64,000 nt of DNA from Hymenobacter gummosus. Lineage in GTDB: Bacteria; Bacteroidota; Bacteroidia; Cytophagales; Hymenobacteraceae. The translations under genes were made by a program, and so were the position numbers. The stretch spans positions 62,001 through 126,000 of the forward strand of contig NZ_RXOF01000019.1 of the NCBI RefSeq assembly GCF_003970915.1, written 5' to 3'. The notes beneath the pieces are model-generated. The model was not told the DNA's origin, made no database searches, and saw nothing but the letters and a program-made list of their open reading frames with translations. Shown piece by piece: positions 42,423 to 53,213 of the stretch. How positions within the stretch are numbered: the stretch's first letter is position 1; every line of letters starts with the position of its first letter.

Positions 42423-42620
42423 TCAACAGGTCAGCGCGTGAAGAAATGCAGCGTAGTAGCCGGCAATGCGCTCGGCCCGGTCCAGCCCGTTGACGGTGCG
42501 CCGGGCCTGCACCGGGTCGGCCTGGAGCGGGGTGAAGTAACGGCTCAGCTTCTTAGTTTGCGGCACTTCTTTGCGTTGGTGCAAGAACAACGGTGGCCAG
42601 CTGAGGTATTCGGGGAGCAT
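42423..42620 (-). pseudogene. C-terminal fragment of a hydrolase-like gene
   Basis: 65 residues from the first methionine: MLPEYLSWPPLFLHQRKEVP, then ARRTVNGLDRAERIAGYYAAF and LHALTC. The R-x-x-NGLDRA-x-x-IAGYY pattern resembles the ends of phage-type peptidoglycan hydrolases (GH19/lysozyme-like). The catalytic part is missing, so this is probably a decayed lysis gene. Its last codons also occur at 38657-38704. The assignment is tentative. Confidence 0.45.
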
Positions 42621-42786
42621 AAGCCATGCTCCATTATGAATTATGGAGAATAGAGTGGGTTAACCCCTGCCGACAGAAGCGACTTGGCGGTATTGCACCT
42701 GGCCGTTTGGAGAAAGGCCATAAAGCACATCAATGGTACGCCGATCCGCCTGGTAAAACCATATAGTGCTTTGTTGCCGGGCACGG

Positions 42787-42872
42787 TTATTGGCACAACG
42801 GCCGTGGCGGTTTCCCTGCCGCCAGCCATTTGTTCCGAAAGCCCCGGCGCGCTGCGTTGGGGTTTTTAGTTT
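42787..42872. repeat. Island repeat A, copy 2
   Basis: Same sequence as 41381-41465 with about 15% difference (CCCTGCCGCCAGCCATTTG shared exactly). The two A repeats bracket the integrase relic, both B repeats and the hydrolase fragment. Confidence 0.75.
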
Positions 42873-42977
42873 ACCTTCTGCTCGCTACGCACCTACCACT
42901 GTAGAGGGCGAGGCCGGCGGTGTATCTTTAAGCAAAGCACGGCTGGCTGTCCGGTCAACGCATCGTCCTGGAAATAC

Positions 42978-43014
42978 GAAGCCCCCGGCAGTTCTCACCT
43001 GCCGGGGGCTTCTG
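42978..43014. terminator. Strong terminator hairpin
   Basis: GAAGCCCCCGGCAG pairs with CTGCCGGGGGCTTC around a seven-base loop (TTCTCAC). It lies just outside repeat A copy 2 and has no adjoining gene on the plus side. Confidence 0.7.
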
Positions 43015-43076
43015 GAAGAGGGCAGCGTCATGGCTACCGCCCGGGGTTCTGCAGACCGTACGGGCCGGCGTTACGG

Positions 43077-43268
43077 CTACTTAGTGGGGAGCTGTAGCCG
43101 GAGCGCGGCCAAATCTTCGGCCGTAAAGCCATACAGCAGCTGCGCGTCCAGCGCATCGAGGCCGTGAGCCATGGCCGTCAGCGCCCGCCGTGCCTGGGCG
43201 AGTTGTTTGGGGGTGAGCCGTTCGGCCAGCGGGGCCACCGTCGAGGCTGGTACGTGGTCGACATTCAT
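43077..43268 (-). CDS. Small protein of unknown function
   Basis: 63 residues (MNVDHVPASTVAPLAERLTP). It is helical and contains KQLAQARRALTAMAHGLDALD. No membrane segment or known domain. The ATG, an acidic start and the absence of competing frames make it plausible, but it could be a fragment within the island. Confidence 0.4.
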   Translation of the reverse strand: MNVDHVPASTVAPLAERLTPKQLAQARRALTAMAHGLDALDAQLLYGFTAEDLAALRLQLPTK

Positions 43269-43725
43269 GGCGGAAGTAAGCTAAGGGAGAAGGTTCAATT
43301 GGTGCCGTACAGGAATTGTGCCGACTACGAAAACCAGCTAGCAGAGGCTCCTGGAGCCGATTTAGGGCGCACAGGAGCGTCCCATTATGGACCGCCAGTC
43401 CCGCTTTGGGAGGGTGTCCAACGGCCGTTTACGGGACCTTTTATCGGGCAGGTTGCTGCTGGCTAGGCCGTGGCTGCGCTGGCGTCGGCAAACCAGGTAC
43501 ATGAACCCAGAACCGGCCACGGCAGCCCACGAACGCTGCAGCCCGAGATGGTCACTCTTAAAACAAGGACCGTGCGGACCTCGCCCGATAAAAAGCCCGC
43601 AGTCCGGTCGGTACGGAGTGCTTTTTGGCGGCCTTCCGCAGCAGACGCGGGACCGTTGGCAGGGGGGAGGCTTGCCAAAAAAATTAGTGGGTGCTAATTT
43701 GGCTGAAAATTTTAGCCTGGTAAGT
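43269..43725. other. 457-bp gap in the accessory region
   Basis: Contains a hairpin AAAAAGC...GCTTTTT at about 43589-43626. The long open frame upstream of the gene at 43726 (from 43387) is Arg/Pro/Gln-rich shadow sequence without a start context. Nothing else recognised. Confidence 0.4.
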
Positions 43726-44142
43726 ATGGGAACCACGAAGAAAGCCCCGCGCTATATCATAGCTGACGAGCAGCAGAACCCTAAAGAAACGGTCATGGCG
43801 GTGACGGCCGAGGAACTGCTGCCGGAACTGGACGATTCGCTTTGTAGCTGCTGCGGCGAGCCGCTAGCCTGGCACGAGGCTGCTTGTGTCGAGCCGGCAG
43901 CCATTAGCGTGGCCGCCGAGCCGGCTCCTGCGCTGCTAGGCGGTGCGGCCGCGGCGGCCTACGCTTACCAGGTGGGCCAGCCCGTGCAGCCGGCCTTTGC
44001 GCTGCGGGCCCACAAAATCATCTGGCGCGGGCAGCTCAAGGAGCGGCACCCGCGTACGGGTTGGGTGCACCGCATCAACGTCTACCGGCTCGACGACGGG
44101 CACTGGGATTGTTACCGCGAAGACGAGTTGCAGGCCGCGTAA
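43726..44142 (+). CDS. Zinc-binding-like protein of unknown function
   Basis: 138 residues, starting at the ATG at 43726 (MGTTKKAPRYIIADEQQNPK). A cysteine cluster CSCCGEPLAWHEAAC near residue 42 may bind zinc. The C-terminal half has a basic strand-turn pattern (KIIWRGQLKERHPRTGWVHRINVYRLDDGHW). No known domain. The chosen start follows GGTAAGT; upstream in-frame sequence looks non-coding. A terminator follows at 44148. Confidence 0.5.
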   Translation: MGTTKKAPRYIIADEQQNPKETVMAVTAEELLPELDDSLCSCCGEPLAWHEAACVEPAAISVAAEPAPALLGGAAAAAYAYQVGQPVQPAFALRAHKIIWRGQLKERHPRTGWVHRINVYRLDDGHWDCYREDELQAA

Positions 44143-44520
44143 AAAAACTGCTCCTTCCGCCGTGGTAGCAGAAGGAGCAAAGCATTGGATGAACCCGAAA
44201 CGGCGGCTTAAGCCGGCAGATGGGCCGAAGTCTCAGCGGGAAGCTGTGCTGCCGTCAGCATCAGGGCCAGGGCCAGCAGTGGAAGAGAGCAAGAGGTGGT
44301 CATGGGCGGTAGGAGCTTTTGTGTACACAAAACTCGCGGATCCACACGAGGCTTTCCAGGAAGCTACCCCTGGTGCTGTGACTAGCTGTTTTATATTTAA
44401 AATGTAACTATCCTTCTGGTTAGTGACTGAATGCGTCAATAGAAGCACTGTATGCGGTGTGAGCCTGACTAAAATATGTCCCTTTGTGACAAGCCCTTTG
44501 GCTCGCACCGGCTGCCGCTA
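44143..44520. other. 378-bp gap with terminator
   Basis: TGCTCCTTC at 44149-44157 and GAAGGAGCA at 44173-44181 form a hairpin just after the upstream stop codon. No gene in the remainder. Confidence 0.5.
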
Positions 44521-44889
44521 CTACTGCTGGAAGTAGCCCGGGCCCGATAGCGCCGACCAGTCCGGCTTGCGGCCGCGGCGGGCCGGCCGGGCCGCTTTGG
44601 CGGGTGGGCGCACGGCCCGCCGAACCGGGCGGGGCCATAGCGCCGCGGAAGGGGCCTGCACCGGCGGGCGCAGGGGACGGCCGCTGGCATTGTCGGCAAA
44701 CAGGGCCGGGTGGCCGGTGCGGTCCAGCACCCAGCCATTATCGACCCAGCCCAGGTAGCGGCCCTGGGGCGTGTAGAGCAGGCCGTTGTCGAACCAGGCG
44801 GCCAGGGTGCCGTCGGGCAGGTAAACAGCCAGGCACAGGTCATCGGCGTACGCTACGGGGGCGCCGGAGTAATCATACAGCGGAATCAT
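44521..44889 (-). CDS. 4-fold beta flower protein
   Basis: 122 residues, starting at the ATG at 44889 (MIPLYDYSGAPVAYADD). It has four short beta hairpin units around IPLYDYSGAPVAY, VYLPDGTLAAWFD, LYTPQGRYLGWVDNGW and VLDRTGHPALFADNASG. This is the pattern of the 4-fold beta flower family, with a proline/arginine-rich linker and the closing DWSALSGPGYFQQ. The function of the family is not established. It is divergent from the GNAT-like gene across a GC-rich gap. Confidence 0.8.
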   Translation of the reverse strand: MIPLYDYSGAPVAYADDLCLAVYLPDGTLAAWFDNGLLYTPQGRYLGWVDNGWVLDRTGHPALFADNASGRPLRPPVQAPSAALWPRPVRRAVRPPAKAARPARRGRKPDWSALSGPGYFQQ

Positions 44890-45124
44890 CACGAGCGGGC
44901 GGTTAACGGGCGAATGCCCGATTAACGAAAGTCCCGGCCCGGCGGATTGGGGCTAAAAACCAAAACGCCCCGCCGACCGAAGTCGACGAGGCGCGAAAGA
45001 ATAGTTTTGGTGCCCGCAAGATAGGCAAAGGATTTGATTCGGGCCCGGAGCCGCACCAAAAAAGTATCCCCGCGGTTTTGCGTTATTTCGCGCTTTGCCC
45101 GTTTTACCGTACTGCGCTTTTCGC

Positions 45125-46348
45125 ATGCAGCTTATCGAAGTCAGCACCCCGGCCCTGGCCCGCGAGTTTCTGGAGTTTCCGCCCCGCGTCATCTACCGCC
45201 ACGATCCGAACTACATCCGGCCGCTCGACCAGGATATCGACGCGGTGTTCGATCCGGCCAAAAACAAGCTGCTGCAGAAAGGCGAGTGTACCCGCTGGCT
45301 ACTGCAGGACGAGCGCGGCCAAACCATCGGCCGCATTGCCGCCTTTTTCAACCGCGAAACGGCCTTCCCGGCCGAGAAACTGCCCGTTTCGGCTGAGGGC
45401 GAAACCAAACCTGCCAAGGAAGACTTTGCCCGCGGCATCGGCGGCGTCGGGTTTTTCGACTGTATCAACGACCAGGCGGCGGCGGCCCGCCTCTTCGACG
45501 CGGCCCGCGACTGGCTGGCGGCCCGGGGCCTGGAAGGCATGGACGGCCCCATTAACTTCGGCGACCGGGACCGGTTCTGGGGCGTGGTGACGGAGAATTT
45601 CGGCTCGCCCATCTACGGAGCTGCCTACAACCCGCCGTACTACGCGGAGCTGTTCCGCCAGTACGGCTTCGAGACGTTCTACAAGCAGATTACTTACTAC
45701 CGCACCGTGGCGGCGCAGTTGCACCCGGCCGTGCAGGCCCGGGCCGAGCGCATTGCCAATGACCCGAACTACAGCTTCCGGCACATGCGCAAGAAGGACT
45801 GGCGCAAGTACGCCGAGGACTTCCGCATCATCTACAACAAGGCCTGGGTGAAGCACGAGGGCGTAAAGCCCATGTCGGAGGAAACCTCGGTGAAGCTGAT
45901 GAAGAGCATGCTCGATATCCTGGATGAGCGCATCATCTGGTTCGGCTACTACGACGGCCAGCCGATTTCCTTCTACATCAACCTGCCCGAAATCAACGAA
46001 ATCCTGAAGCGTTTCAACGGCAAGCTGGGCTGGTGGCAGAAGCTGCAGTTCAAGTACCACCAGCTGCGCGGCACCATCAAGACCATGTTCGGGGTGGTGT
46101 TCGGGGTGGTGCCCGAGCAGCAGCGCAAGGGCGTGGAAGCGGCCATGGTGTACGCTTCCTCCCTGCTCATTCAGAAGCCCGGCGCCGTGCCCTACCAGCA
46201 GACGGTGATGAACTGGATCGGCGACTTCAACCCCAAGATGATGACCGTGACCAAGCTGGTGGGCGGGGAGCCGTGGCGGGAGCACCAGACCCTGCGCTAC
46301 TACTTCGACCGCACCCGGGAATTCCAGCGCCACCCGGTTATCGATTAA
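45125..46348 (+). CDS. GNAT-like acyltransferase family protein (YghO-like)
   Basis: 407 residues, starting at the ATG at 45125 (MQLIEVSTPALAREFLEFPP). Family landmarks include YIRPLDQDIDAVFDPAKN, GRIAAFFNRE, MDGPINFGDRDRFWGVVTENF and the C-terminal GVVPEQQRKGVEAAMVYA, which is the acyl-CoA-binding turn of GNAT enzymes. E. coli YghO is a relative of unknown substrate. It appears to be a single gene, with a strong terminator after it. Confidence 0.8.
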   Translation: MQLIEVSTPALAREFLEFPPRVIYRHDPNYIRPLDQDIDAVFDPAKNKLLQKGECTRWLLQDERGQTIGRIAAFFNRETAFPAEKLPVSAEGETKPAKEDFARGIGGVGFFDCINDQAAAARLFDAARDWLAARGLEGMDGPINFGDRDRFWGVVTENFGSPIYGAAYNPPYYAELFRQYGFETFYKQITYYRTVAAQLHPAVQARAERIANDPNYSFRHMRKKDWRKYAEDFRIIYNKAWVKHEGVKPMSEETSVKLMKSMLDILDERIIWFGYYDGQPISFYINLPEINEILKRFNGKLGWWQKLQFKYHQLRGTIKTMFGVVFGVVPEQQRKGVEAAMVYASSLLIQKPGAVPYQQTVMNWIGDFNPKMMTVTKLVGGEPWREHQTLRYYFDRTREFQRHPVID

Positions 46349-46417
46349 GAAATTCCTGCCGGGGGGCGGCGTACAGGTTATCAGCCAGATACCGCCCGCC
46401 GTTTCCGTTTCGAAGCA

Positions 46418-46449
46418 AAAGCCGCGGCTGCGTTTGCCGCGGCTTTTGC
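46418..46449 (+). terminator. Terminator after the GNAT-like gene
   Basis: AAAAGCCGCGG pairs with CCGCGGCTTTT (46418-46428 with 46438-46448), followed by TGCATTTTT. The next gene begins at 46461, so it overlaps that gene's leader. Confidence 0.85.
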
Positions 46450-46460
46450 ATTTTTGCCCC

Positions 46461-47138
46461 ATGACCCCCGCTGCTGCCCCCGATCTGATTGCCCGCACCG
46501 CTGCCTTCGTGGAAGAGAAATTCACCGGCGAAGGCGCCGGTCACGACTGGGCCCACATTCGCCGGGTGTGGCTCGGCGCCCGCGCCCTGGCCCGGGCCGA
46601 AGGCGCCGATGCCACCGTCACCGAGCTGGCCGCTCTCTTGCACGACATTGCCGACTGGAAATTCCACCACGGCGACGAGGAAGCCGGCCCCCGCGCCGCC
46701 CGGGCCTGGCTGCTGAGTCTGGGTGCCGACGAAGCCTTAATTGCCCGGGTGGAGGATATCATCCGCGAAGTTTCGTTCAAGGGCGCCGGCGTAGCCACGC
46801 CCGTCAGCTCCCTGGAAGGCGCCTGCGTGCAGGATGCCGACCGCCTCGACGCCATTGGGGCCATCGGGGTGGCGCGGGCCTTTGCCTACGGCGGCCACAA
46901 GGGCCGCGCCCTGCACGACCCGCAGCAGCCGCCGGTGCAGCACGGCACCTTTGCCGAGTACAAATCCAACGGCGGCCCGACCATCAACCACTTCTACGAG
47001 AAGCTGCTGCACCTGCGCGAGCGGCTGCACACCGCCGCGGCCCGCCGCGTGGCCGACGAGCGGCACCAGTTTATGGAAGCGTTTCTGGCGCAGTTTCTGA
47101 AAGAGTGGGAGGGAAGCGACCTGCAGCCGGCGGGCTGA
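46461..47138 (+). CDS. HD-domain phosphohydrolase (YedJ-like)
   Basis: 225 residues, starting at the ATG at 46461. The HD metal site is spread over GHDWAHIRRVW (H, then D), ALLHDIADWKF (HD) and VQDADRLDAIGAIG (D). This is the complete H...HD...D set of the YedJ group. The substrate is unknown; relatives hydrolyse nucleotides. The C-terminus has NHFYEKLLHLRERLHTAAARR, a family feature. It is followed after 61 bp by a small lipoprotein gene. Confidence 0.9.
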   Translation: MTPAAAPDLIARTAAFVEEKFTGEGAGHDWAHIRRVWLGARALARAEGADATVTELAALLHDIADWKFHHGDEEAGPRAARAWLLSLGADEALIARVEDIIREVSFKGAGVATPVSSLEGACVQDADRLDAIGAIGVARAFAYGGHKGRALHDPQQPPVQHGTFAEYKSNGGPTINHFYEKLLHLRERLHTAAARRVADERHQFMEAFLAQFLKEWEGSDLQPAG

Positions 47139-47199
47139 TCGGTTTTATCCAATCCGGCCGGCACGAAAGCGGGCATTTTTGCGTTGTTTTACCAGCAAG

Positions 47200-47448
47200 A
47201 TGAAAACTGAAAACTCCTTGTTTCGCCGCGTTTGGCTCTTGCCGGTCCTGCTGCTGATGGTGCTGGCCAGCTGCCGCACTTGCCCCATTGCCTCCTGTCA
47301 CGTGCGCAAGGTGCATTTGCACGGTACGCAGAAGTACCGGGGCCAGCCGCTGTGGAAAAAACAGAACCCGGCCATCGGCGAAAAAATCAAAGTGCACCGC
47401 GAATCAGAGAGCGAGAAACGTAACGACCGCAGCAAGTCAAAACCTTGA
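47200..47448 (+). CDS. Small lipoprotein of unknown function
   Basis: 82 residues, starting at the ATG at 47200 (MKTENSLFRRVWLLPVLLLM). The signal ends in VLASC, a good lipobox. The mature part is highly basic and contains two further cysteine pairs (CRTCPIASC) and the repeated H-x-x-K motif. Its closing KRNDRSKSKP is disordered. No family recognised. It precedes gyrA but is separated from it by about 110 bp. Confidence 0.65.
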   Translation: MKTENSLFRRVWLLPVLLLMVLASCRTCPIASCHVRKVHLHGTQKYRGQPLWKKQNPAIGEKIKVHRESESEKRNDRSKSKP

Positions 47449-47558
47449 TTTAGCTAGGAAAAACGGCCTTTTTTCGGTATCTTGCCCACTTAAATCCTAC
47501 TTCACACCCGGTGTCTGCGGCCCTCGTTTGGGCGGCCGCGGGCCTTTCGTTTTGACTA

Positions 47559-50120
<2,562 letters not shown>

Positions 50121-50135
<15 letters not shown>

Positions 50136-50153
50136 ACCCGGTGTCGGGGTTTC
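50121..50153 (+). terminator. Terminator overlapping the gyrA stop codon
   Basis: CCCGACACCG at 50121-50130 pairs with CGGTGTCGGG at 50139-50148; the TGA stop is in the loop. GTTTCCCG follows, so the T-tract is modest. Confidence 0.6.
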
Positions 50154-50205
50154 CCGTTACCCCCGCAAACTCTCTCAACCTAAGTTTTCCACTCTTTCCA
50201 TTCCC

Positions 50206-51327
50206 ATGAAGAAGCTCGTTCTGACGATTCTGCCCGCGCTGGCTTTCCACGCCGCTGTGGCGCAGAATTCCGCCGTCAACAACGCTCAGCTGCTGAAGAA
50301 AAACGGTACGCTGGATAAGGCCAAAGTCGAAATCGACAAGGCCATAACCAACCCGAAGACGTCGAACAGTGCCAAAGCCTGGTACACCCGCGGGGAAATC
50401 TACGAGGACATGGGCCAGAGCCCGATCTACGCTAAGCTGCTGCAGCCGGGCGAAGGCGCGAAAGTCGCTTTTGAGTCCTACCAGAAGGCCATTGCGCTGG
50501 AAGGCAAGGACAGCGACTACGGCAAGCAGGCTTCTCAGCGGCTCGACAACATGTACGGTCTGGCCCTGAACGCCGGCGTGGAGAACTACAACGCGCAGAA
50601 GTACGACGAGGCGCTGGCTTCGTACCGGATGGCGCAGCAGATTCGTCCGCAGGACACCACGGCGCTGCTGTACGCTGCTTATGCATCTGAGGCCAAGCAG
50701 GATTTGGGCCAGGCGCGGGAGAACTACAACAAGCTGGTGGCCATCAACTACAAGTCGCCGCAGCTCTACGAGCGTTTGTTGCGCATTGCCCGGCAGGAGA
50801 AGAACGAGGCCGAAGCTCAAAAGGTAGTGCAGCAGGCCCTGCAGCAGTACCCCACGAATAAGGTGTTTCTGCTGGAGGATCTGAACATGGCCCTCAGCGC
50901 CGGTCGTGGCCCGGAAGCCATCGACAAAATTCAGAAAGCCATTGCGGCGGATCCGAACAACTCCAACCTGTATTCGGTGCTCGGCTCGGTCTACGAGCAA
51001 AGCAAGCGGCCGGAGGAGGCGTTGGCGGCCCACAAGAAAGCCGTTGAGCTGGACCCCAAGAACTTCGATTCGCAGTTCAACCTGGGCGTATACTACTTTA
51101 ACAAAGGCGCTGATATCAACCGGACCGTGCGCAACATGGACGTGAAGACGTATCAGCTCCGTGGCAAGAAGCTAGAGGCCGATAGCAAGAAGTTCATGGA
51201 GCAAGCCATTCCGTACTTCGAAACCTCACTGCAAATCAAGCCTGACGAAGCTGCCGTTAAGTCGGCACTGCAGAAGGCGTACCTGAGCGTCGGGCGTAAG
51301 GCAGATGCCGAGCGCATGATGAAGTAG
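50206..51327 (+). CDS. Tetratricopeptide repeat protein, exported
   Basis: 373 residues, starting at the ATG at 50206 (MKKLVLTILPALAFHAAVAQ), a good signal peptide with cleavage after AVAQ. The mature protein is a series of TPR units (AWYTRGEIYEDMG, YDEALASYRMAQQIRP, LYERLLRIARQEKNEAEAQK, LYSVLGSVYEQSKRPEEALAAHKKAVELDPKNF). It should be periplasmic or surface-associated and acts as a protein-interaction scaffold. It follows gyrA after 71 bp. A strong terminator follows at 51334. Confidence 0.85.
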   Translation: MKKLVLTILPALAFHAAVAQNSAVNNAQLLKKNGTLDKAKVEIDKAITNPKTSNSAKAWYTRGEIYEDMGQSPIYAKLLQPGEGAKVAFESYQKAIALEGKDSDYGKQASQRLDNMYGLALNAGVENYNAQKYDEALASYRMAQQIRPQDTTALLYAAYASEAKQDLGQARENYNKLVAINYKSPQLYERLLRIARQEKNEAEAQKVVQQALQQYPTNKVFLLEDLNMALSAGRGPEAIDKIQKAIAADPNNSNLYSVLGSVYEQSKRPEEALAAHKKAVELDPKNFDSQFNLGVYYFNKGADINRTVRNMDVKTYQLRGKKLEADSKKFMEQAIPYFETSLQIKPDEAAVKSALQKAYLSVGRKADAERMMK

Positions 51328-51333
51328 GGGAGT

Positions 51334-51370
51334 AAAACAAGGCCGGATTATCGTCTGGCCTTGTTTTAAA
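51334..51370. terminator. Terminator after the TPR gene
   Basis: AAAACAAGGCC pairs with GGCCTTGTTTT (51334-51344 with 51357-51367), A- and T-rich on both sides. Confidence 0.85.
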
Positions 51371-51440
51371 AAACATTACTTAACATAATATAAATTATAG
51401 CACAAAGTAATCTGTTAGATACGCTAGGGGCCTGAGCTAA

Positions 51441-51522
51441 TTTGGCTTGGTTGTCCGTGTCCCATTGCCAGTCCATTATATTTTGGCTTGGTTGTCCGTG
51501 TCCCATTGCCAGTCCATTATAT
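51441..51522. repeat. Perfect tandem direct repeat, 2 x 41 bp
   Basis: Copy 1 at 51441-51481 and copy 2 at 51482-51522 are identical. The unit begins TTTGGCTTGGTTGTCCG and ends CCAGTCCATTATAT. There is no inverted structure and no homology to the other repeats in the window. Confidence 0.9.
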
Positions 51523-52017
51523 TATTGTATGTGGTACTTGGTGAGTTGCTTGCGAGTGTAAAGTTATGCCGCCTCCGCACGTAAAACTCCTGAGCTTGCC
51601 ATTGGCCCCCAAGCAGTATTTGCCGTCCTCTGTGACTTAGGTTCAAGGGTTAAGCCGTAGGTCTCTTCTGCGTGTTGCATCAGCTTCTAACGTGTCTGAG
51701 GTTACTGACTGTAGGATTTAGCTAGTCCCCTGGCACGTTAGTCGAAGTTCCTCCAGTGTTGTGGTCAGATGGTGTATGATTTCCATTCAGGCGTGTTTGC
51801 GCGCGTTAGGGCTTTTGTAATTGTGTTTAGAGGCTTTGTGTCGTATTCTTCTCTTCGACCCTCTTGAGTGTGGGTGCCGATATTTGGTGTGTGCTAGACG
51901 CGCGCCAGTTATGTTTCAGGCGCCGTTTGATGGACCTCCCTCCTATCAAAGCCCGCTATCTAGATAGATTTTTTAATATAAAGTAGGTAGCAATGATAAA
52001 TATTAGTATAAACAAGC

Positions 52018-52066
52018 ATAAAAAGTACAAAAAAGTAAATACTGGTTTATACTTATTTGTACTTTT
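52018..52066. promoter_or_regulatory. AT-rich operator-like inverted repeat upstream of the gene at 52121
   Basis: AAAAAGTACAAAAAAGTA pairs with TACTTATTTGTACTTTTA across a short centre containing AAATACTGGTTTA. AAGTA/TACTT half-sites occur several times. This is a likely site of autoregulation or of another DNA-binding protein. Confidence 0.5.
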
Positions 52067-52120
52067 ATGACTGTTATTTACTTCCTTAGTGTATGTTTGT
52101 ACTACTCACTTGAAACCTTC

Positions 52121-53125
52121 ATGCCCAAGACTATAGACTACCCGCGTACCAGCTACCTCTCAGCCTGGGAAGTAGCAGAAGTAGTTGATGATACCGGGGG
52201 CAAATGCTCCATTGAAGCATGTGCCCGTAAGCTTAACCGCAAGGTCAGTGGAAGCTTTAAAGCCATACTGGGTTCCGCGGTGAAGTTTGGTTTGCTTATC
52301 AGCAAGCGCGAGATGCTCACCACCACCAATTTGTTCCGGCGCATCAAGAATGCCTATGACAAATCGGAAGAGAAGATTTACCACCGCGAGGCCTTCCTGC
52401 ATCCTCCGCTGTTCTCGCACATCTGCCGAAAGTTTCGGAACCGAGAGCTACCCGTGCACATGCTGGATGTAATGCTGGTTCGGGAATTCGACGTGGAGGA
52501 AATCAATGCGCAGGGAGTTGCCAAAGCCTTCGTTGAGGGCGCCCGCATGGTTGACATCCTCGACGAGCGGAACGTCATTGCTGATATCGACCAGCTCAGC
52601 AAAGATGCGCCGCGCCGCTCGGGACTGGCCAGCCCCGAGATGGGGCTCAACATCTTCCGGCCCGAGGAAGACAATAGCCCAGGCTCAGCTGCACCGGAAA
52701 GACCAGCCCCGGTTGTTGCTCCAGTTCAGATAAGCGCGCCTTCATTTGCAGATGACGCCATTTCCAGTTTATTCGGCCTGGCGCCAGCAGCAACCCCGGC
52801 CGCCAGTATTCCAGCGGCCGCGGCGCTTGTACCACCAGCTGCCACTACACCAGTTGCTACAGCACCTCCCGTAGCTGCTCCACAAACGTCAACACCCGCT
52901 ACGGCGGCTAGTGTACCTACGCCACCGCATGGTATTTCTGCTGCCGCACCAGTTGTACTACCAGAGAGCCCGGCAGCTCAGTCGGTATATGAACCAGGAG
53001 CTGCATATACCATTCGCATCAGCGGGCCGGGCCTTGACACGCAGCTCTCGGTGCAGGACGAGGCCGACCTGGTAATAGTGCAGGCCCTGCTGGACAAAGT
53101 ACGCAAGCACGTGCAGCGCCGGTAG
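52121..53125 (+). CDS. Protein with a winged-helix-like N-terminal region and Pro/Ala-rich linker
   Basis: 334 residues, starting at the ATG at 52121 (MPKTIDYPRTSYLSAWEVAE). Residues 1-150 form an all-alpha/winged-helix-like domain (KCSIEACARKLNRKVSGSFKAILGSAVKFGLL), reminiscent of DUF5343-type proteins. A long Ala/Pro/Thr linker (about 190-285) connects to a short C-terminal domain (AYTIRISGPGLDTQLSVQDEADLVIVQALLDKV). The middle region has RRSGLASPEMGLNIF. No enzyme motif. The AT-rich upstream region and the lower GC of the coding part suggest acquisition by transfer. The start at 52121 follows an upstream in-frame extension with poor codon usage. Confidence 0.6.
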   Translation: MPKTIDYPRTSYLSAWEVAEVVDDTGGKCSIEACARKLNRKVSGSFKAILGSAVKFGLLISKREMLTTTNLFRRIKNAYDKSEEKIYHREAFLHPPLFSHICRKFRNRELPVHMLDVMLVREFDVEEINAQGVAKAFVEGARMVDILDERNVIADIDQLSKDAPRRSGLASPEMGLNIFRPEEDNSPGSAAPERPAPVVAPVQISAPSFADDAISSLFGLAPAATPAASIPAAAALVPPAATTPVATAPPVAAPQTSTPATAASVPTPPHGISAAAPVVLPESPAAQSVYEPGAAYTIRISGPGLDTQLSVQDEADLVIVQALLDKVRKHVQRR

Positions 53126-53134
53126 GAACAAAAG

Positions 53135-53180
53135 ACTGCCGCCGGGGTGGGAATGCTTCTTCCCTACCCCGGCGGCAGCT
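53135..53180. terminator. Bidirectional terminator between convergent genes
   Basis: CTGCCGCCGGGGT pairs with ACCCCGGCGGCAG with a loop of about 17 bases, between the genes at 52121 and 53214. Confidence 0.75.
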
Positions 53181-53213
53181 TCACTCCCGGAACATTATTA
53201 TGTTAAGCTAGGC

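Larger units (their letters stand above)
51328..52120. other. 793-bp AT-rich region without genes
   Basis: This is the most AT-rich stretch of the window. It contains the TPR terminator, a perfect tandem 41-bp repeat (51441-51522), about 430 bp of unstructured sequence with no credible open frame, and an AT-rich inverted repeat (52018-52066) just before the next gene. It may be foreign DNA. Confidence 0.6.

Noticed and set aside
43387-43725. Upstream extension of the gene at 43726 to 43387
   Set aside because: The first 113 codons have shadow-like composition, an improbable terminator-like hairpin inside, and a better start with family-like sequence at 43726.
44233-44508. 91-codon minus-strand open frame
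   Set aside because: No domain, poor start, overlaps a region with a terminator and AT-rich bases.
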